Assembly: GCF_033115175.1 (NCBI RefSeq)
Contig: NC_084828.1
Span: forward strand, 98,395,388-98,459,387
Direction: 5' to 3'
DNA length: 64,000 nt
Source of the DNA: Lepus europaeus
Lineage: Eukaryota > Chordata > Mammalia > Lagomorpha > Leporidae
Below, in pieces: positions 42,133 through 53,803 of the stretch (the first letter of the stretch is position 1; each line of letters begins with the position of its first letter). The position numbers were made by a program, and so were the translations under genes. The notes beneath the pieces were generated by a model. That model was not told where the DNA came from and made no database searches. It was given only the letters and a program-made list of their open reading frames with translations.

Positions 42133-42457
42133 TTTTTAAAGATTTATTTATTTTGCTTCAAAGTCAGAAGTCAGAGAGGGAAGGAGAGGCAGAGAGAGAG
42201 AGGTCTACCATAAGCGGATGCTGGCTTACTCCTCAATTGGCTGCAATGGCCAGAGCTGTGCTGATCTAATGCCAGGAGCCAGGAGCTTCTTCCAGGTATC
42301 CCACATGGGTTCAGGGGCCCAAGGGCTTCTACTGCTTTCCCAAGCCACAGCAGAGATTTGGATCTGAAGTGGAGCAGCTGGGACTCGAACCAGTGCCCAT
42401 ATAGGATGCTGGCACTGCAGGCAGTGGCTTTACCCACTATGCCTCAGCGCCGGCCCC
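42133..42457 (-). mobile_element. CSINE inserted in MIR
   Basis: Classical type on the minus strand with perfect 16-bp target-site duplication ATAAGTGCTACTTATT at 42,117-42,132 and 42,458-42,473. The target is the 3' end of a MIR. Confidence 0.97.
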
Positions 42458-42473
42458 ATAAGTGCTACTTATT

Positions 42474-42946
42474 AAATATAATACAACTAATAACACTACT
42501 ACTAGGACCTTTCTCACCATGTCCCAGAACACATTTTGTTCTATATTTTAATTACTCCCCAAATATACCATACTTATTTCCTATAATTTACTCATGTCTC
42601 TGCTCATGATGTTGGTCTCACTAAAACCAGATGACTAGACCTAATCAAATCACACTGGACCATAAAAGTCTAGCTCAGGTTCCTTCTCTACTTACTCTAG
42701 GCCCTTACACCTTCCTATTGCACTCCAATCTTTAACACACACATATACTTAACTATTAGCTCTTTCTACAACAATGTAGCAAGCTCTGTGAAGCAGAGAG
42801 AGCACAGTGTTTTCCTCTCCCCAGCCTCCCCTCCCCTAGTCCCCAACTCCATTTGTAATCTCCAACCCCAGCACAACAGGACTTTGGTATTTTATATATG
42901 CCTCATTCCTGCCCTACTCAAAGAAATATACACAAAAAAACAAAAA
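42474..42946. other. Unassigned DNA
   Basis: About 42,500-42,920 has pyrimidine-rich, L2-like wording but not enough to assign it; no gene supported. Confidence 0.4.
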
Positions 42947-43283
42947 CTCGAGTCAGTGTTGTGGGATGATGGGTAAAGCTGCCACTTGCAATGCCAGCAT
43001 CACATATAGATACCGCTTTAACTCCCAGCTGCACTACTTCTCATCCATCTCCATACTAATGGCCTGGGAAAAGAAGCAGAAGATGGAATAAGTCCTTAGG
43101 CCCCTGCCACCCACATTGGAAGCCTGGATGAAGCTCTTGGCTCCTGGCTTCAGCCTGGCCCAGAGCTGGCTGTTTCAGCCATCTGGGAAGTGAACCAGTG
43201 GATAGAAGATCTCTTTCTACGTGTCATTCTCTCTTTTTCTCTAACTCCAAATTTTAAAATAAATGAAATATTTTTTTAAATAG
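42947..43283 (+). mobile_element. CSINE, classical type (diverged)
   Basis: AGTCAGTGTTGTGGGATGAT, AACTCCCAGCTGCACTACTT, GCCTGGGAAAAGAAGCAGAA, GTGAACCAGTGGATAGAAGA, AAATAAATGAAATATTT. Confidence 0.9.
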
Positions 43284-43339
43284 AAACTTGCAATGTGTTT
43301 TCCAGCAATCTCTTTCCAACAGATAAGTCCCAAATACTA

Positions 43340-44570
43340 AAACCACAGTACCTTACATCTTACAGAAAAGTCAACTCAAAATGGATCAAGGATATGATCT
43401 ATGACCTGATACCATCAAATTACTAGAGGAAAACATTGGGTAACTCTGCAAGACATTGGAATAGGCAAAGACTTCTTGAAAAAGACCCCAGAAACACAGG
43501 AAACAAAAGCAAAAGTAATCATGTGATTGCATCAAGCTAACAAACTTCTATACTACAAAGGAAACAACAAAGTGAAGAGCCAACCAACAGAATGGGAGAA
43601 AATATTTGCAAACTATGCAACTGATAATGAATTAATATCCAGAATCTTTAAAGAGCTCAAGAAACTCAATAACAACAACAAAAAATAATCCTAAGAAATG
43701 GGCAAAGGACATGAACAGGCATTTTTCTTATGAAATGCAAGTGGCCAACAGACACATGAAAAAATATTCAGGATCACTAGCCATCAGGGAAACAAAATCA
43801 AACCACAATGAGGTTTCACCTTGCTTGTTAGAATGGCTATCATCCAAAAATCAAAACTAGTAAATGCTGGTGAGGTTGTGCGGGGAACAAGTACTATAAT
43901 ACACTGTTGGTGGGAATGTAAATTAGTACAATCATTATGGAAGACAGTATGGAGAATCCTCAGAAATCTGAGAAATCTGAAAATATATGTACCATATGAT
44001 TCAGCCATCCCACCACTGGGAATTTACCCAAATGAAATGAAATTAGCATATGAAAGAGTTAATTTACCCCCATGCTTTTTGCAGTTCAATTCACAATAGC
44101 TAAGCTATTATTATAAAAAAATTGTGATATAGATACACTATGGAATACTATTCAGACACAAAAAAGAATGAAGTTCTATCTTTTGCAGCAAAATGGATGC
44201 AACTGGAAACCATTAAGCTTAGTGAAATAAGTCAGTCTCAAAAAATACAAATATCATGTTTTCTCTGATATGTGGTAATTAATATAGAATACAAAAAAAA
44301 TGTATAGGAATAAAATGGATATGTTGTTATTTGATTTTTGTTTTTAAACCTTGTTTATATTCCTGTGGATCTGTGGTCTTTCTACTTTTTACCTGTTGAA
44401 TATTATGGTTAGTGGTGCATTAAGCCTGGGACTATAGAGTGGATTGAAATTTGTTTTTGTAAAATATTGAGGGAGGGAGGGAAGAAAAGTATGGTTATCT
44501 TCTTAGAATTGTACCTTAGAAATACATGAAATCTGTTCTGTTTATATTAATAGAAATTAAAAACAAAAAA
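43340..44570 (+). mobile_element. Old L1 ORF2 3' end and 3'UTR
   Basis: Plus-strand L1 remnant: TCAACTCAAAATGGATCAAG, GCAAACTATGCAACTGATAA, AAATGGGCAAAGGACATGAA, a decayed cysteine-motif region at 43,860-43,920 (TGGTGAGGTTGTG, CACTGTTGGTGGGAATG) and GCAAAATGGATGCAACTGGA. Frames are broken. The 3'UTR has a purine stretch at 44,468-44,490. Confidence 0.9.
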
Positions 44571-44574
44571 CTCA

Positions 44575-44925
44575 GTCTACAAAAAATTATGAGTGATATC
44601 GACAGTCTAAGATTTTATTTGATTATTGTTTATAACCTTTGTCTATACACCTACAGAACAATATGGTCTATCTACTTTTTACTAGTTGATCCCTCTAGTG
44701 GAGGATTAATCCGATGATTATAAAGTAAATTAAAATATACAATTAAGTGGTGTTCTGGTAGCTCACCGTGGTCATATAGTGGTTAAAACATACAACTGCA
44801 AAAATTAAAAGAAAGGAAAGAGGAGGGAGGGAGTGAAAGAGGAAAGGAAATAGCATTATATTCTTAAAATTGTATCTGCGAACTAAATGAAATCTGTTGC
44901 CTTTGTATTAATAGGAAAAATCATA
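44575..44925 (+). mobile_element. Second old L1 3'UTR copy in tandem
   Basis: Repeats the order of 44,330-44,560: TTTGATTATTGTTTATAACC, GTCTATCTACTTTTTACTAG, AAAGGAAAGAGGAGGGAGGG, ATTCTTAAAATTGTATCTGC, GAAATCTGTTGCCTTTGTAT. Either a separate truncated insertion or a 3'UTR duplication. It contains a tRNA-His-like fragment at 44,765. Confidence 0.7.
44765..44795 (+). repeat. tRNA-His-like 5' fragment
   Basis: CCGTGGTCATATAGTGGTTA and a few following bases resemble the 5' arm and D-loop of mammalian tRNA-His(GTG). No anticodon arm, T arm or CCA follows, so it is not a tRNA gene. It could be chance or an inserted tRNA fragment. Confidence 0.35.
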
Positions 44926-44929
44926 TGTA

Positions 44930-46599
44930 AATGCAAATACAGAAAAGCATGAAAATTTTATTATTATTAACAGCATATTAATTACATATAATATATTATT
45001 AATAAAACCATAACTTTATCGCAGGTCTTCTTTGGTGTTAAGCATTATATCAAATGATTTCTAGATGCAACATCTTGCAATTCCATTATAAGTAGAAATA
45101 GTGCCTCTTGTGAAAATAGAGTATGAGAAAGATTAAGAATTTGTGTTATAAAGCTAGAATCAAATTAAACTTAGTCTGGTTTAAAAATAGTCTGTTTTTC
45201 TGTACATCTCCCTTCCTGTTATGTCTTTCTACAAAATTGATATTTAGAACCTGTTTTCCTATTTCTTAAATATATCGATCAAAACTACATTCCTTGCTAT
45301 AATTTGCCCTTCCAAAAATTAGGATCACTACAAAGTACTCTGCTTCAGATATTCTCCCAGGAAATTGAGTATAATAATTCATGAAGGTCCTTATTTTATT
45401 GAAATCTTTAATTAAATGTAGTCCACACATCCTGGGTGCTGTTACCATGAAATTCTGGTATCTATAATTATTAGAACCATTAGGGATCTCAATGAGCTCA
45501 TCTTTTTATGTCCAAGGACACAGGAAAAGGAAAAGCCTTAGGAAAAGCCTAAGTCAACCTTTCAGAAAAAGTTTATCTATATTCCCTGTGAATAGGATGG
45601 TGACACTGTAAATATTGTCACCATGACAATACTTAGAGTCTTTGTTCTGTGACTGTATGAACAACTTTATTTGGGCATTTGAGCCGAAGGCATTGAGCAG
45701 TAAAAAACAGCAGAGCAGTTCAGAAGAAAAGACTCCAGGTAGCCCCCTGAAAGTTCTTTGATTCCCTGTTTGCAACCAGCTCCTGTTCTGTGTGGTGTCA
45801 TCACTTCACCTCAGATCCACACCCTAAACCACTCCTGGACCACTCAGCTAGACTCTCTCAAATTCAGCAATTGCTTGGAAAAGACTGCAAAGCTTTTACT
45901 TTCCGCACATGGAAAGATCTGTTGATAGCCCCATATCTCTGACAACCATAAACATCTATATATAGGTACACTCTATACTCATTAATAACTCTATCTTCAA
46001 ATCACATTTTTATGTTTGAATTCAACATAAGATTGGATTTTTGCATTAGGTAATGAGAGTTTCCTCATTCTGTTTGCTTGGTTCTCCTAAGCAGTTCTTG
46101 ATGAGAAAACTCCAGGTTTAATAGAAAATAAATATTTTGGAAAAAGCCACTGTTTTTAAAAATGTGGATATTAGTTTCATATAATGCTAAGTATTTCCAA
46201 TTTTTTTTTTAACTTAGAGAAGTCCTCGTTGCATGGTTTTTATTGTTTGGGTAAATTTCATAATGAATATGATAATATTAACTATTTTTCTCTAGGTATT
46301 ATAGAATAACATGTAATTTTTTATCAGACAGTTAAAATTCATTAGAGATTTGCATTTTCAGACCTAAAATCTTTTCTGGAAAAATAACCTTTGTAAAAAT
46401 CCAAATGTTTTCCCTCCCCCTTCAACAAATGTTGGCTTTTGTTATTTTTTTATAGGCTGCATATTGAATTTCCCAGGCTGTGTTTCTGAACAGCAATCTA
46501 CTGAAAAAAGTGCAATTATTTTTTTTCACTCAAACATGCATTTGAGAGAAATGAGTAGATCAGATAAAGAGCTGAGATGCTATTCAACTCAACCTTGAG
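44930..46599. other. Repeat-poor AT-rich DNA
   Basis: No transposon or credible coding exon recognised. First part of the longest stretch without recent insertions in the window (about 44.93-48.5 kb). Confidence 0.5.
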
Positions 46600-47000
46600 T
46601 CACTCTCTGTCTCTTTAAAAAAAAAAAGGGTGGCAAAATCAATACAAACCAATAATAACTTCACATTTGTGGAAGCAACATGAATGGCTCTCCAAAATAT
46701 TGAGACACATCCAAGTACATTTTCGTAGAGCTGATATTTATCAGAAGTCATTTGCCCTCAAGCAGATGCTCCCTTTCATTGTGCTCCTGTCACAAATGAC
46801 TAAGATTTATGACAGACAATTACAGCATCTGCAGTTAGCAGCCTTATAATCAGCACCATTATTTAACGATTGGTGCAATAAACTGACTCCTGTTACTGTT
46901 TATCAGATATCAGTCAGTTCTGGCCATTTTCTTCAGCTCCCAAATCACAGTATGGTGCAGCCACTGCCTTTTAATGGCTAGGCAGAGGCAGGAGCATTTT
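46600..47000. promoter_or_regulatory. Candidate conserved non-coding element
   Basis: Repeat-free, balanced-composition segment rich in homeodomain-type words: GATTTATGACAGACAATTAC at about 46,803 combines a posterior HOX-like TTTATGAC, a MEIS/TALE-like TGACAG and a CAATTA. TTATAATCAG, TTATTTAACGATTGG and TTTTAATGGC follow. No reading frame has exon character. The regulatory reading is an inference from motif density and absence of repeats. Confidence 0.35.
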
Positions 47001-48500
47001 CACATTTTTTACAGACTGCCGAGAAAAAGAAAAAAGCAACCAATTACACGTATGTACTCTGCTCTCTCATTTGAGGTGCCTGTGTATGTAACTCTCTACA
47101 CAGTTCTAAACCTCTTGGGGGTGAGGGGACGCTTTTACTGGGGAGAAGGGCTTTTTATGGTAAAAAACCAAAAGAAAAAAATAAATAAAAACAAAAAAGC
47201 CCTTCTGTCTTATTCTTTTTTGAAAAAAAAAATAAGTCTTCCATTTAAACTTGCATGTCTTTTCTGAGGACAAAATGTTGCTCTACTGGTCTACTGTTTT
47301 CTCTTTTAAGTATAGTTTCAGCTTGCCTGTTACAGGCGGAAAAGCAGCTATTGTCCTTGAAACATATTTATCAAAGAGTAGGTTTTTCTTTCAGACTCAG
47401 GTTTTACTTGGGGGGAAGTGCTGTGGACACAACAAAATTTTTCATCAGTTAAAAAGAGGTCATGTGTATATGCTTAAAAGTCACATACATTACAGAATTC
47501 CATAAACATGCAAACAGGCAAAAATATATTCTATTTAAAGTCCTGCCACAAGAAAATATATTCATTTATTTATCAAGCATGGTGGCAGACGAATTCAGAG
47601 ATTATCTGGAAGTCAAAACTTTAGTGTAATGCAGGAAATGGTGCAAAGATATAAATTTAGAGTCAAAATAAAAAGTTATGCAATGTTTTTGTAGATATTT
47701 AAGTGTCAAACACTCGTCTAATTATTTAGAGAAAATGAAACAAGACACAATGATACCAATTCCTGTATTTTATAGACTTTTTTCATAACCAAACAAGTTA
47801 ATTTCCTCAGTAATATCAATAATTATTTTATCCAACATCTTCCATTTTATGTATTTGATAATATCATAAACAAACAGATGGAATTATTAATAAGGCTGCC
47901 TTTACAATAAAGAATATATTTCATTCACAAAATTACATGTTTCTGCTCTCCAAGAAGACATCAATCTGGAGAACAGTTACTGTTTTTTTTATCTTAATTA
48001 ACTAATTAATTAAAAAATTAAGTGACCTTATATGAGTCAGATTCCCTTTCTGAAAAAAAAAAAAAAAAGCATAAATGCTTCATCCAGCCAACACACAAAC
48101 TTGGTTATTTTCTAAGTGGAAGCTAAGACAAAAGCTCCTCAGGCTTTTCCAAATGAGCCTTTTACTCCACATGAGCCTTCAGCAAGGGAATGATGACAGT
48201 TTTTCTTCAGTTTTTGAGTTAGCAATGTCTCTGATATATGCCTCAAGGGTACAAAAGTTTCTACAAGTCTGCAAGGCACTAACTTTACTCCTTTAATTGC
48301 TGAGTATAGACCCAGAAAAGAAAACTACTGAATCATAGAAATAAATAAAATTTGTATTCCATCATTGAGTACTGCAATTGTTGGTTTTTAAATTGTCTAA
48401 TATAGTAGCTTGGTTCCTTGTATACATCTTGTTTTTTGGTCATTTAATATTTTGCATATGTAACTGTAAAGTTACACCAAAACTATTTTACCAATTTGTT
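47001..48500. other. Repeat-poor AT-rich DNA
   Basis: No repeat or gene recognised. Overlapping frames at 47,251-47,505 have no recognisable domains; poly-A runs at 47,225 and 48,053. Confidence 0.5.
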
Positions 48501-49019
48501 AGCATAAAATAATTCACAAATCTTGTAGAATCAGGAAGAAACCAGCACCAGCCTCTTTGTTGGTGATGTATAGAAACACACTAACGTACACATGGGTCTC
48601 CTCTGTTTTAGTAAGATTGGACAAGGACTTTGGATGTGGCAAAGAAATTCGTATATTTTGTATATATGCCCTGCACTTTTCTGCTGAGTTAGAAGGAAAA
48701 AATACCCAATCCATAGCACTTACTGCTGTGGAAGCCAATGACAAAGTCATTGGCTCTATAAACTGTTAGCAGATGTCCCTAAGATGACTAATCTGTGTCA
48801 AAACTTAATGAAAAGATATGTAGGTGGCATTTTAGTAACACACCTTGACACCAAGCCCCTGTGCAAAGATGATGGCCAGGATGAGCCCCAACAAATTTAT
48901 CTGCTTAGTAAAAAGGGGGGGGGATTATTTTTCTTCAGGAACATTATCTGAGGCTATTTTTGTAGTTAGGAGCAGCACCCCAAAAAAGCACTGCTTTCTC
49001 AGAATGTTAGTATTTGGTG
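48501..49019. other. Unassigned DNA
   Basis: Possibly an old repeat at 48,800-48,900 but not assigned; no exon supported. Confidence 0.35.
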
Positions 49020-49106
49020 ATTGATGGTTAAGGGATTAGGCTCCTAAATCAACAAGACCTGGGCTAGAATATGGCTTAGGCTTGCTGAGACTTTGCCAGT
49101 GTTCTT
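49020..49106 (+). mobile_element. MIR, left part (split by L1)
   Basis: CAACAAGACCTGGGCTAGAA and CTTGCTGAGACTTTGCCAGT are a decayed MIR 5' half; the rest is at 50,064. Confidence 0.65.
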
Positions 49107-50051
49107 TTTTTTTTAACTTTTATTTAATAAATATAAATTTACAAAGTACAGTTTATGGATTGCAATGGCTTTCCCCCCCATAACTTCCCTCCCACCCACA
49201 ACCCTCCCATCTCCTGCTCCCTCTCCCATCCCATTCACATCAAGATTCATTTTCAATTATCTTTATATACAGAAGATCAATTTAGTATATACTAAGTAAA
49301 GATTGCAACAGTTTGCAAACACACAGAAACACTATGTGTAAAATACTGTTTGAGTACTAGTTATAGCATTTATTCACAATGTACAACACATTAAGGACAG
49401 AAATCCTACATTGGGAACAAGTGCACAGTGACTCTTGTTGTTGACTTAACAATTGACACTCTTGTTTATGGCATCAGTAATCACCCTAGGCTCTTGTCAT
49501 GAGTTGCCAAGGCTATGGAGGCCTTTTGAGTTCATCAGCTCCGATCTTATTTAGACAAGGCCATAGTCAATGTGGAAGTTCTCTCCTCCCTTCAGAGAAA
49601 GGTACCTCCTTCTTTGATAGCCCATTCTTTCCACTGGGATCTCACTCGCAGAGATCTTTCATTTAGGTTTTTCTTTTTTTTTTTTTTTCCAGAGTGTCTT
49701 GGCTTTCCATGCCTGAAATACTCTCATGGGCTTTTTAGCTAGATCCAAATGCCTTAAGGGCTGATTCTAAGGCCAGAGTGCTATTTAGGACATCTGCCAT
49801 TCTATGAGTCTGCTGTGTATCTCACTTCCCATGTTGGATCATTCTCTCCTTTTTTATTTTATCAGTTAGTATTAGCAGACACTAGTCTTGTTTATGTGAT
49901 CCATTTGACTCTTAATCCTATCATTATGATCAATTATGAACCAGACTTGCCCCAAACGGTAGAGTTAGAAACGTGCCAGGGGATTCCAATTCAATCCCAT
50001 CAAGGTGGCATGCACCAATGTCATCTCACTAGTCAAAGTGATCAGTTTCAG
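49107..50051 (-). mobile_element. L1 3'UTR with 5' inversion
   Basis: Minus-strand L1 3' end (poly-T at 49,107, C-rich tract at 49,172-49,235) as far as about 49,936. The last 110 bp (about 49,940-50,051, ACTTGCCCCAAACGGTAGAG to GATCAGTTTCAG) are in plus orientation. The inverted piece is exactly the segment that should precede the minus part. Perfect 12-bp target-site duplication GCCAGTGTTCTT at 49,095-49,106 and 50,052-50,063. Confidence 0.95.
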
Positions 50052-50063
50052 GCCAGTGTTCTT

Positions 50064-50165
50064 AATCTCCCTGAGTTCACTTATCTGTAAGGTGAGGATA
50101 GGAATCAGTGAGTGTACATAGCAGTGAGCACTGGGTGTGGCACTGGGTTGTCTGTAATCACTGCT
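50064..50165 (+). mobile_element. MIR, right part
   Basis: AATCTCCCTGAGTTCACTTA and TCTGTAAGGTGAGGATAGGA continue the MIR broken by the L1. Confidence 0.7.
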
Positions 50166-50299
50166 CTTGATGCTATTAATAATACGAATCTACACTAAAT
50201 TCTTCAGGAAGTTTAAATTTAGGGTTTGGAGTCAGGTTCAAAAAATAATTCCCCCTGAATTTAGCTGTATAAAATTTCCACATCAGTCCTAGCAAAAGT

Positions 50300-51690
50300 A
50301 AATATAAGAGTGGGAATAAGAGAAGGAGGTGAGGTACAATTTGGGACATGCTCAATTGGACTTGCCCCAAATGGTAGAGTTAGCAACGTGCCAGGGGATT
50401 CCAATTCAATCCCAACAGAATGGCATGTACCAATGCCATCTCACTAGTCCAAGTGATCAATTTCAGTTCACAATTGATCATATTGATAGGTCTAAGAGTC
50501 AAAGAGATCACATAAACAAGACTAGTGTCTGCTAATACTAATTGATAGAATTAAGAAGGAGAGAACAATCCAACATGGGAAGTGGGAGACACAGCAGACT
50601 CATAGAAGGGCAGATGTCCTAAACAGCACTCTGGCCTCAAATTAGTCCTTAAGGCATTTGGATCTGGCTGAAGAGCCCATGAGAGTATTTCAGGCATGGA
50701 AAGCCAAGACACCCTGGAAAAACAAACAAACAAACAAACAAAACAAAACAAACAAACAAAAAAACTAAAGGAAAGATCTCTGAGAGTGAGATCCCAGCAG
50801 AAAGTACAGGCCATCAAAGAAGAAGGTACCTTTCTCCGAAGTGAGGAGAGAACTTCCACTTTGACTATGGCCTTGTCTAAATAAGATCGGAGCTGGTGAA
50901 CTCAAAAGGCCTCCATAGCCTTGGCAACTCATGACAAGAGCCTAGGGTGATTACTGATGCCATAAACAAGAGTGTCAATTGTGGCCAGCACCCTAGCTCA
51001 ACAGGCTAATCCTCCGCCTTGCAGTGCCGGCACACTGGGTTCTAGTCCCGATCAGGGCACCGGATTCTGTCCCGGTTGCCCCTCTTCCAGGCCAGCTCTC
51101 TTCTATGGCCCGGGAGTGCAGTGGAGGATGGCCCAAGTCCTTGGGCCCTGCACCCCCATGGGAGACCAGGAGAAGCACCTGGCTCCTGCCTTCGGATCAG
51201 CGCGGTGCGCGGGCTGCAGCGCGCCAGCCGTGGCGGCCATTGGAGGGTGAACCAACGGCAAAGGAAGACCTTTCTCTCTGTCTCTCTCTCTCTCTCACTG
51301 TCCACTCTGCCTGTCAAAAAATAAAAATAAAAAAAAGAAGTGTCAATTGTTAAGTCAACAACAGGAGTCACTGTGCACTTGTTCCCCATGTAGGATCTCT
51401 GTCTTTAATGTGTTGTACATTGTGAATAAATGCTATAACTAGTACTCAAACAGTATTTTACACATAGTGTTTCTGTGTGTTTGTAAACTGTTGCAATCTT
51501 TACTTAGTATATACTAAATTGATCTTCTGTATATAAAGATAATTGAAAATGAATCTTGATGTGAATGGGATGGGAGAGGGAGCAGGAGATGGGAGGGTTG
51601 TGGGTGGGAGGGAAGTTATGGGGGGGAAAGCCATTGCAATCCATAAACTGTACTTTGTAAATTTATATTTATTAAATAAAAGTTAAAAAA
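50300..51690 (+). mobile_element. L1 3'UTR fragment
   Basis: Starts AAATATAAGAGTGGGAATAA and ends after the G tract (51,570-51,625) at ATTAAATAAAAGTT. Contains a SINE at 50,982. Single 3'UTR module. Only a short AAAAGT flank repeat is visible. Confidence 0.93.
50982..51338 (+). mobile_element. CSINE, GGCTAATCC type, in L1
   Basis: Perfect 11-bp target-site duplication AGTGTCAATTG at 50,971-50,981 and 51,339-51,349. GGCTAATCCTCCGCCTTGCA near the 5' end, CTGTCCACTCTGCCTGTC end. Confidence 0.97.
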
Positions 51691-51737
51691 TAAAAGTCTA
51701 TATACCTCATCTATCAATCAATCATTCTGAAATATTT

Positions 51738-51926
51738 GGTTGGCCCCCATATCCTCCAGTTCTACATCTGCAGATTCAGCCATACTAGGTTGAGAAATAT
51801 TCGGGATGGGAGGAGAATTGCCTCTATAATGAATACATATAGACTTTGTCTTCTTGGTATTATCCCCTAAACATTATAGTGTAAAAATAACATACATTAT
51901 ATTAGGTATTAAAAGTAATCTAGAAA
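51738..51926 (-). mobile_element. MER2-type transposon, part 1
   Basis: TTGGTTGGCCCCCATATCCT, GTTCTACATCTGCAGATTCA, ATTATCCCCTAAACATTATA and TATTAGGTATTAAAAGTAAT follow MER2; interrupted by an L1 and resumed at 53,622. Confidence 0.8.
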
Positions 51927-53607
51927 TTATGGGATATGTACTCAATAGAATACTACACAGCAGTTAAAAAAAGTGAAATCTGGCCATTTGCAACAAAATG
52001 GAGGAATCTGGAGAACATCATGCTGAGTGAAATAAGCCAGTCCCCAAATGGATAAATACCATATGTTCTCCCTGATCTGTGACAACTAACAGAGCACCTA
52101 AAAGGAAACCTGTAGAAGTGAAATTGACACTTTGAGAAGCAATGACTTGATCAGCCCTTTCTTGACTGTTGAGGAACAGCTTATTATTTTATCTTTTTTT
52201 TTACTATTTTCTTTTTATACTTAATATCCTTGGTTGAACTCTTTACTTAACACAGAATTATTCATAGGTGTTTAAACCCAATGGAAAATAGATCCCAGTA
52301 AAACATAAGAGTGGTAATAAGAGAGGGAGGAGATATACAGTTCAGCACACATTCCCATGGACTTCAAAGCTAAAAACTTGCCATGGGACTCCAAATCCCA
52401 TTAAGTTGGCAGGTACCAATGCCATCTTACATGTTAAAGTAATCATTTTAACTGTGTAACTGATCATATAGATAAGAATAAGTGTCAAAAGGATCACATA
52501 AATAAGACCAAGTGTCTGCTAATAACAATAGTTAGAATTAAAAAAGAAAGATTGATCCAACAAGGGAAACAGGCTACACAGCAAACTCAGAATGACAAAT
52601 GCCCTAAACAGCACTCTGACCTTAGAATGAGTCCTTAAAGCATTTATGTCTGGCTGAAAAGCCCATGAGAGCATTGCAGGCAGGGAAAGCCAAACACTGT
52701 GGCAAAAAATGACCTACATGAAGGATTTCTGTGAGTGAGACCCAGTGGGAAGAGGGGCCATCAAAGAAGGAGGTACCTTTCTCCGAAGGGAGGAGAGAAC
52801 TTCCACTTTACTTAATGGCCCTGTCTAAATACTTTTTTTTTTTTGACAGGCAGAGTGGATAGTGAGAGAGACAGAGAGAAAGGTTTTCCTTTTTGCCATT
52901 GGTTCACCCTCCAATGGCTGCTGCGGCCAGCGCATCATGCTGATCCGAAGCCAGGAGCCAGGTGCTTCTCCTGGTTTCCCATGCAGGTGCAGGGCCCAGG
53001 CACTTGGGCCATCCTCCACTGCCTTCCCGGGCCATAGCAGAGAGCTGGCCTGGAAGAGGGGCAACCGGGATAGAATCCGGTGCACCAACCAGGACTAGAA
53101 CCCGGTGTGCCGGTGCCGCAAGGCGGAGGATTAGCCTGTTAAGCCACGGCGCCGGCCCCTGTCTAAATACTGATGGAGTTTGTGGACTCAAAAGCCTTCC
53201 ATAGCCTTGGCAGCTCATGACAAGAGCCTCAGGTGATCAATGACTTCATAAATAAGAGTGTCAATTGTTAAATCAACAACAGGAGTCACTGTGCACTTAT
53301 TCCCCATGTAGGATCTCTGTCCTTAATGTGTTGTACTATGCGAATTAACGGTATAACTAGTACTCAAACAGTACTTTATACCTTGTGTGTCTGTGTGGGT
53401 GCAAACTGTTGCAATCTTTACTTAGTATTTACTAAGTTGATCTTCTGTATATAAAGATAATTAAAAATGAAACTTAATGAAGAATGGATGGGAGAGGGAG
53501 TAGGAGGTCGAACGGGAGTTGGGGTGGGAGGGTGGGTATGGGCAGAAGAACTGCTATATTCCTAAAGCTGTACCTATTTATATTTATTAAATAAAAGTAT
53601 TCAAAAA
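51927..53607 (+). mobile_element. L1 3' end inserted in MER2
   Basis: 5'-truncated L1 starting in the last 60 codons of ORF2 (TTATGGGATATGTACTCAAT; AGTGAAATAAGCCAGTCC) and running through the whole 3'UTR. Flanked by AAGTAATCTAGAAA (51,913-51,926) and AAGTAGTCTAGAAA (53,608-53,621), 14 bp with one difference. Confidence 0.95.
52834..53158 (-). mobile_element. CSINE, GGCTAATCC type, in L1
   Basis: T-run, GACAGGCAGAGTGGATAGTG, to AGCCACGGCGCCGGCCC. Perfect 13-bp target-site duplication CTGTCTAAATACT at 52,821-52,833 and 53,159-53,171. Confidence 0.97.
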
Positions 53608-53621
53608 AAGTAGTCTAGAAA

Positions 53622-53775
53622 CAATTAAAGATATCTGAGAAGATGTGCATAAGTTACTTGCAAAAACTATTTTTTATATAAGGAACTTGAACTTCAACAG
53701 ATTTTGATGTTCATGGCGTAGGGAATGTTCCTGGAATAAATCCCCATGGATAATGAGGGACAACTACACACACAT
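53622..53775 (-). mobile_element. MER2-type transposon, part 2
   Basis: AAGATGTGCATAAGTTACTT, TATATAAGGAACTTGAACTT and the terminal GATAATGAGGGACAACTAC complete the element started at 51,738. Confidence 0.82.
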
Positions 53776-53803
53776 ACACTCACACACACAGACACACAGA
53801 TAA
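53763..53803. repeat. (CA)n-rich tract
   Basis: Imperfect CACACA run with interspersed T and G. Confidence 0.85.

Noticed and set aside
47251..47505. Overlapping 84- and 65-codon frames as an exon
   Set aside because: No domain, no convincing splice sites or start context, composition like surrounding AT-rich DNA.
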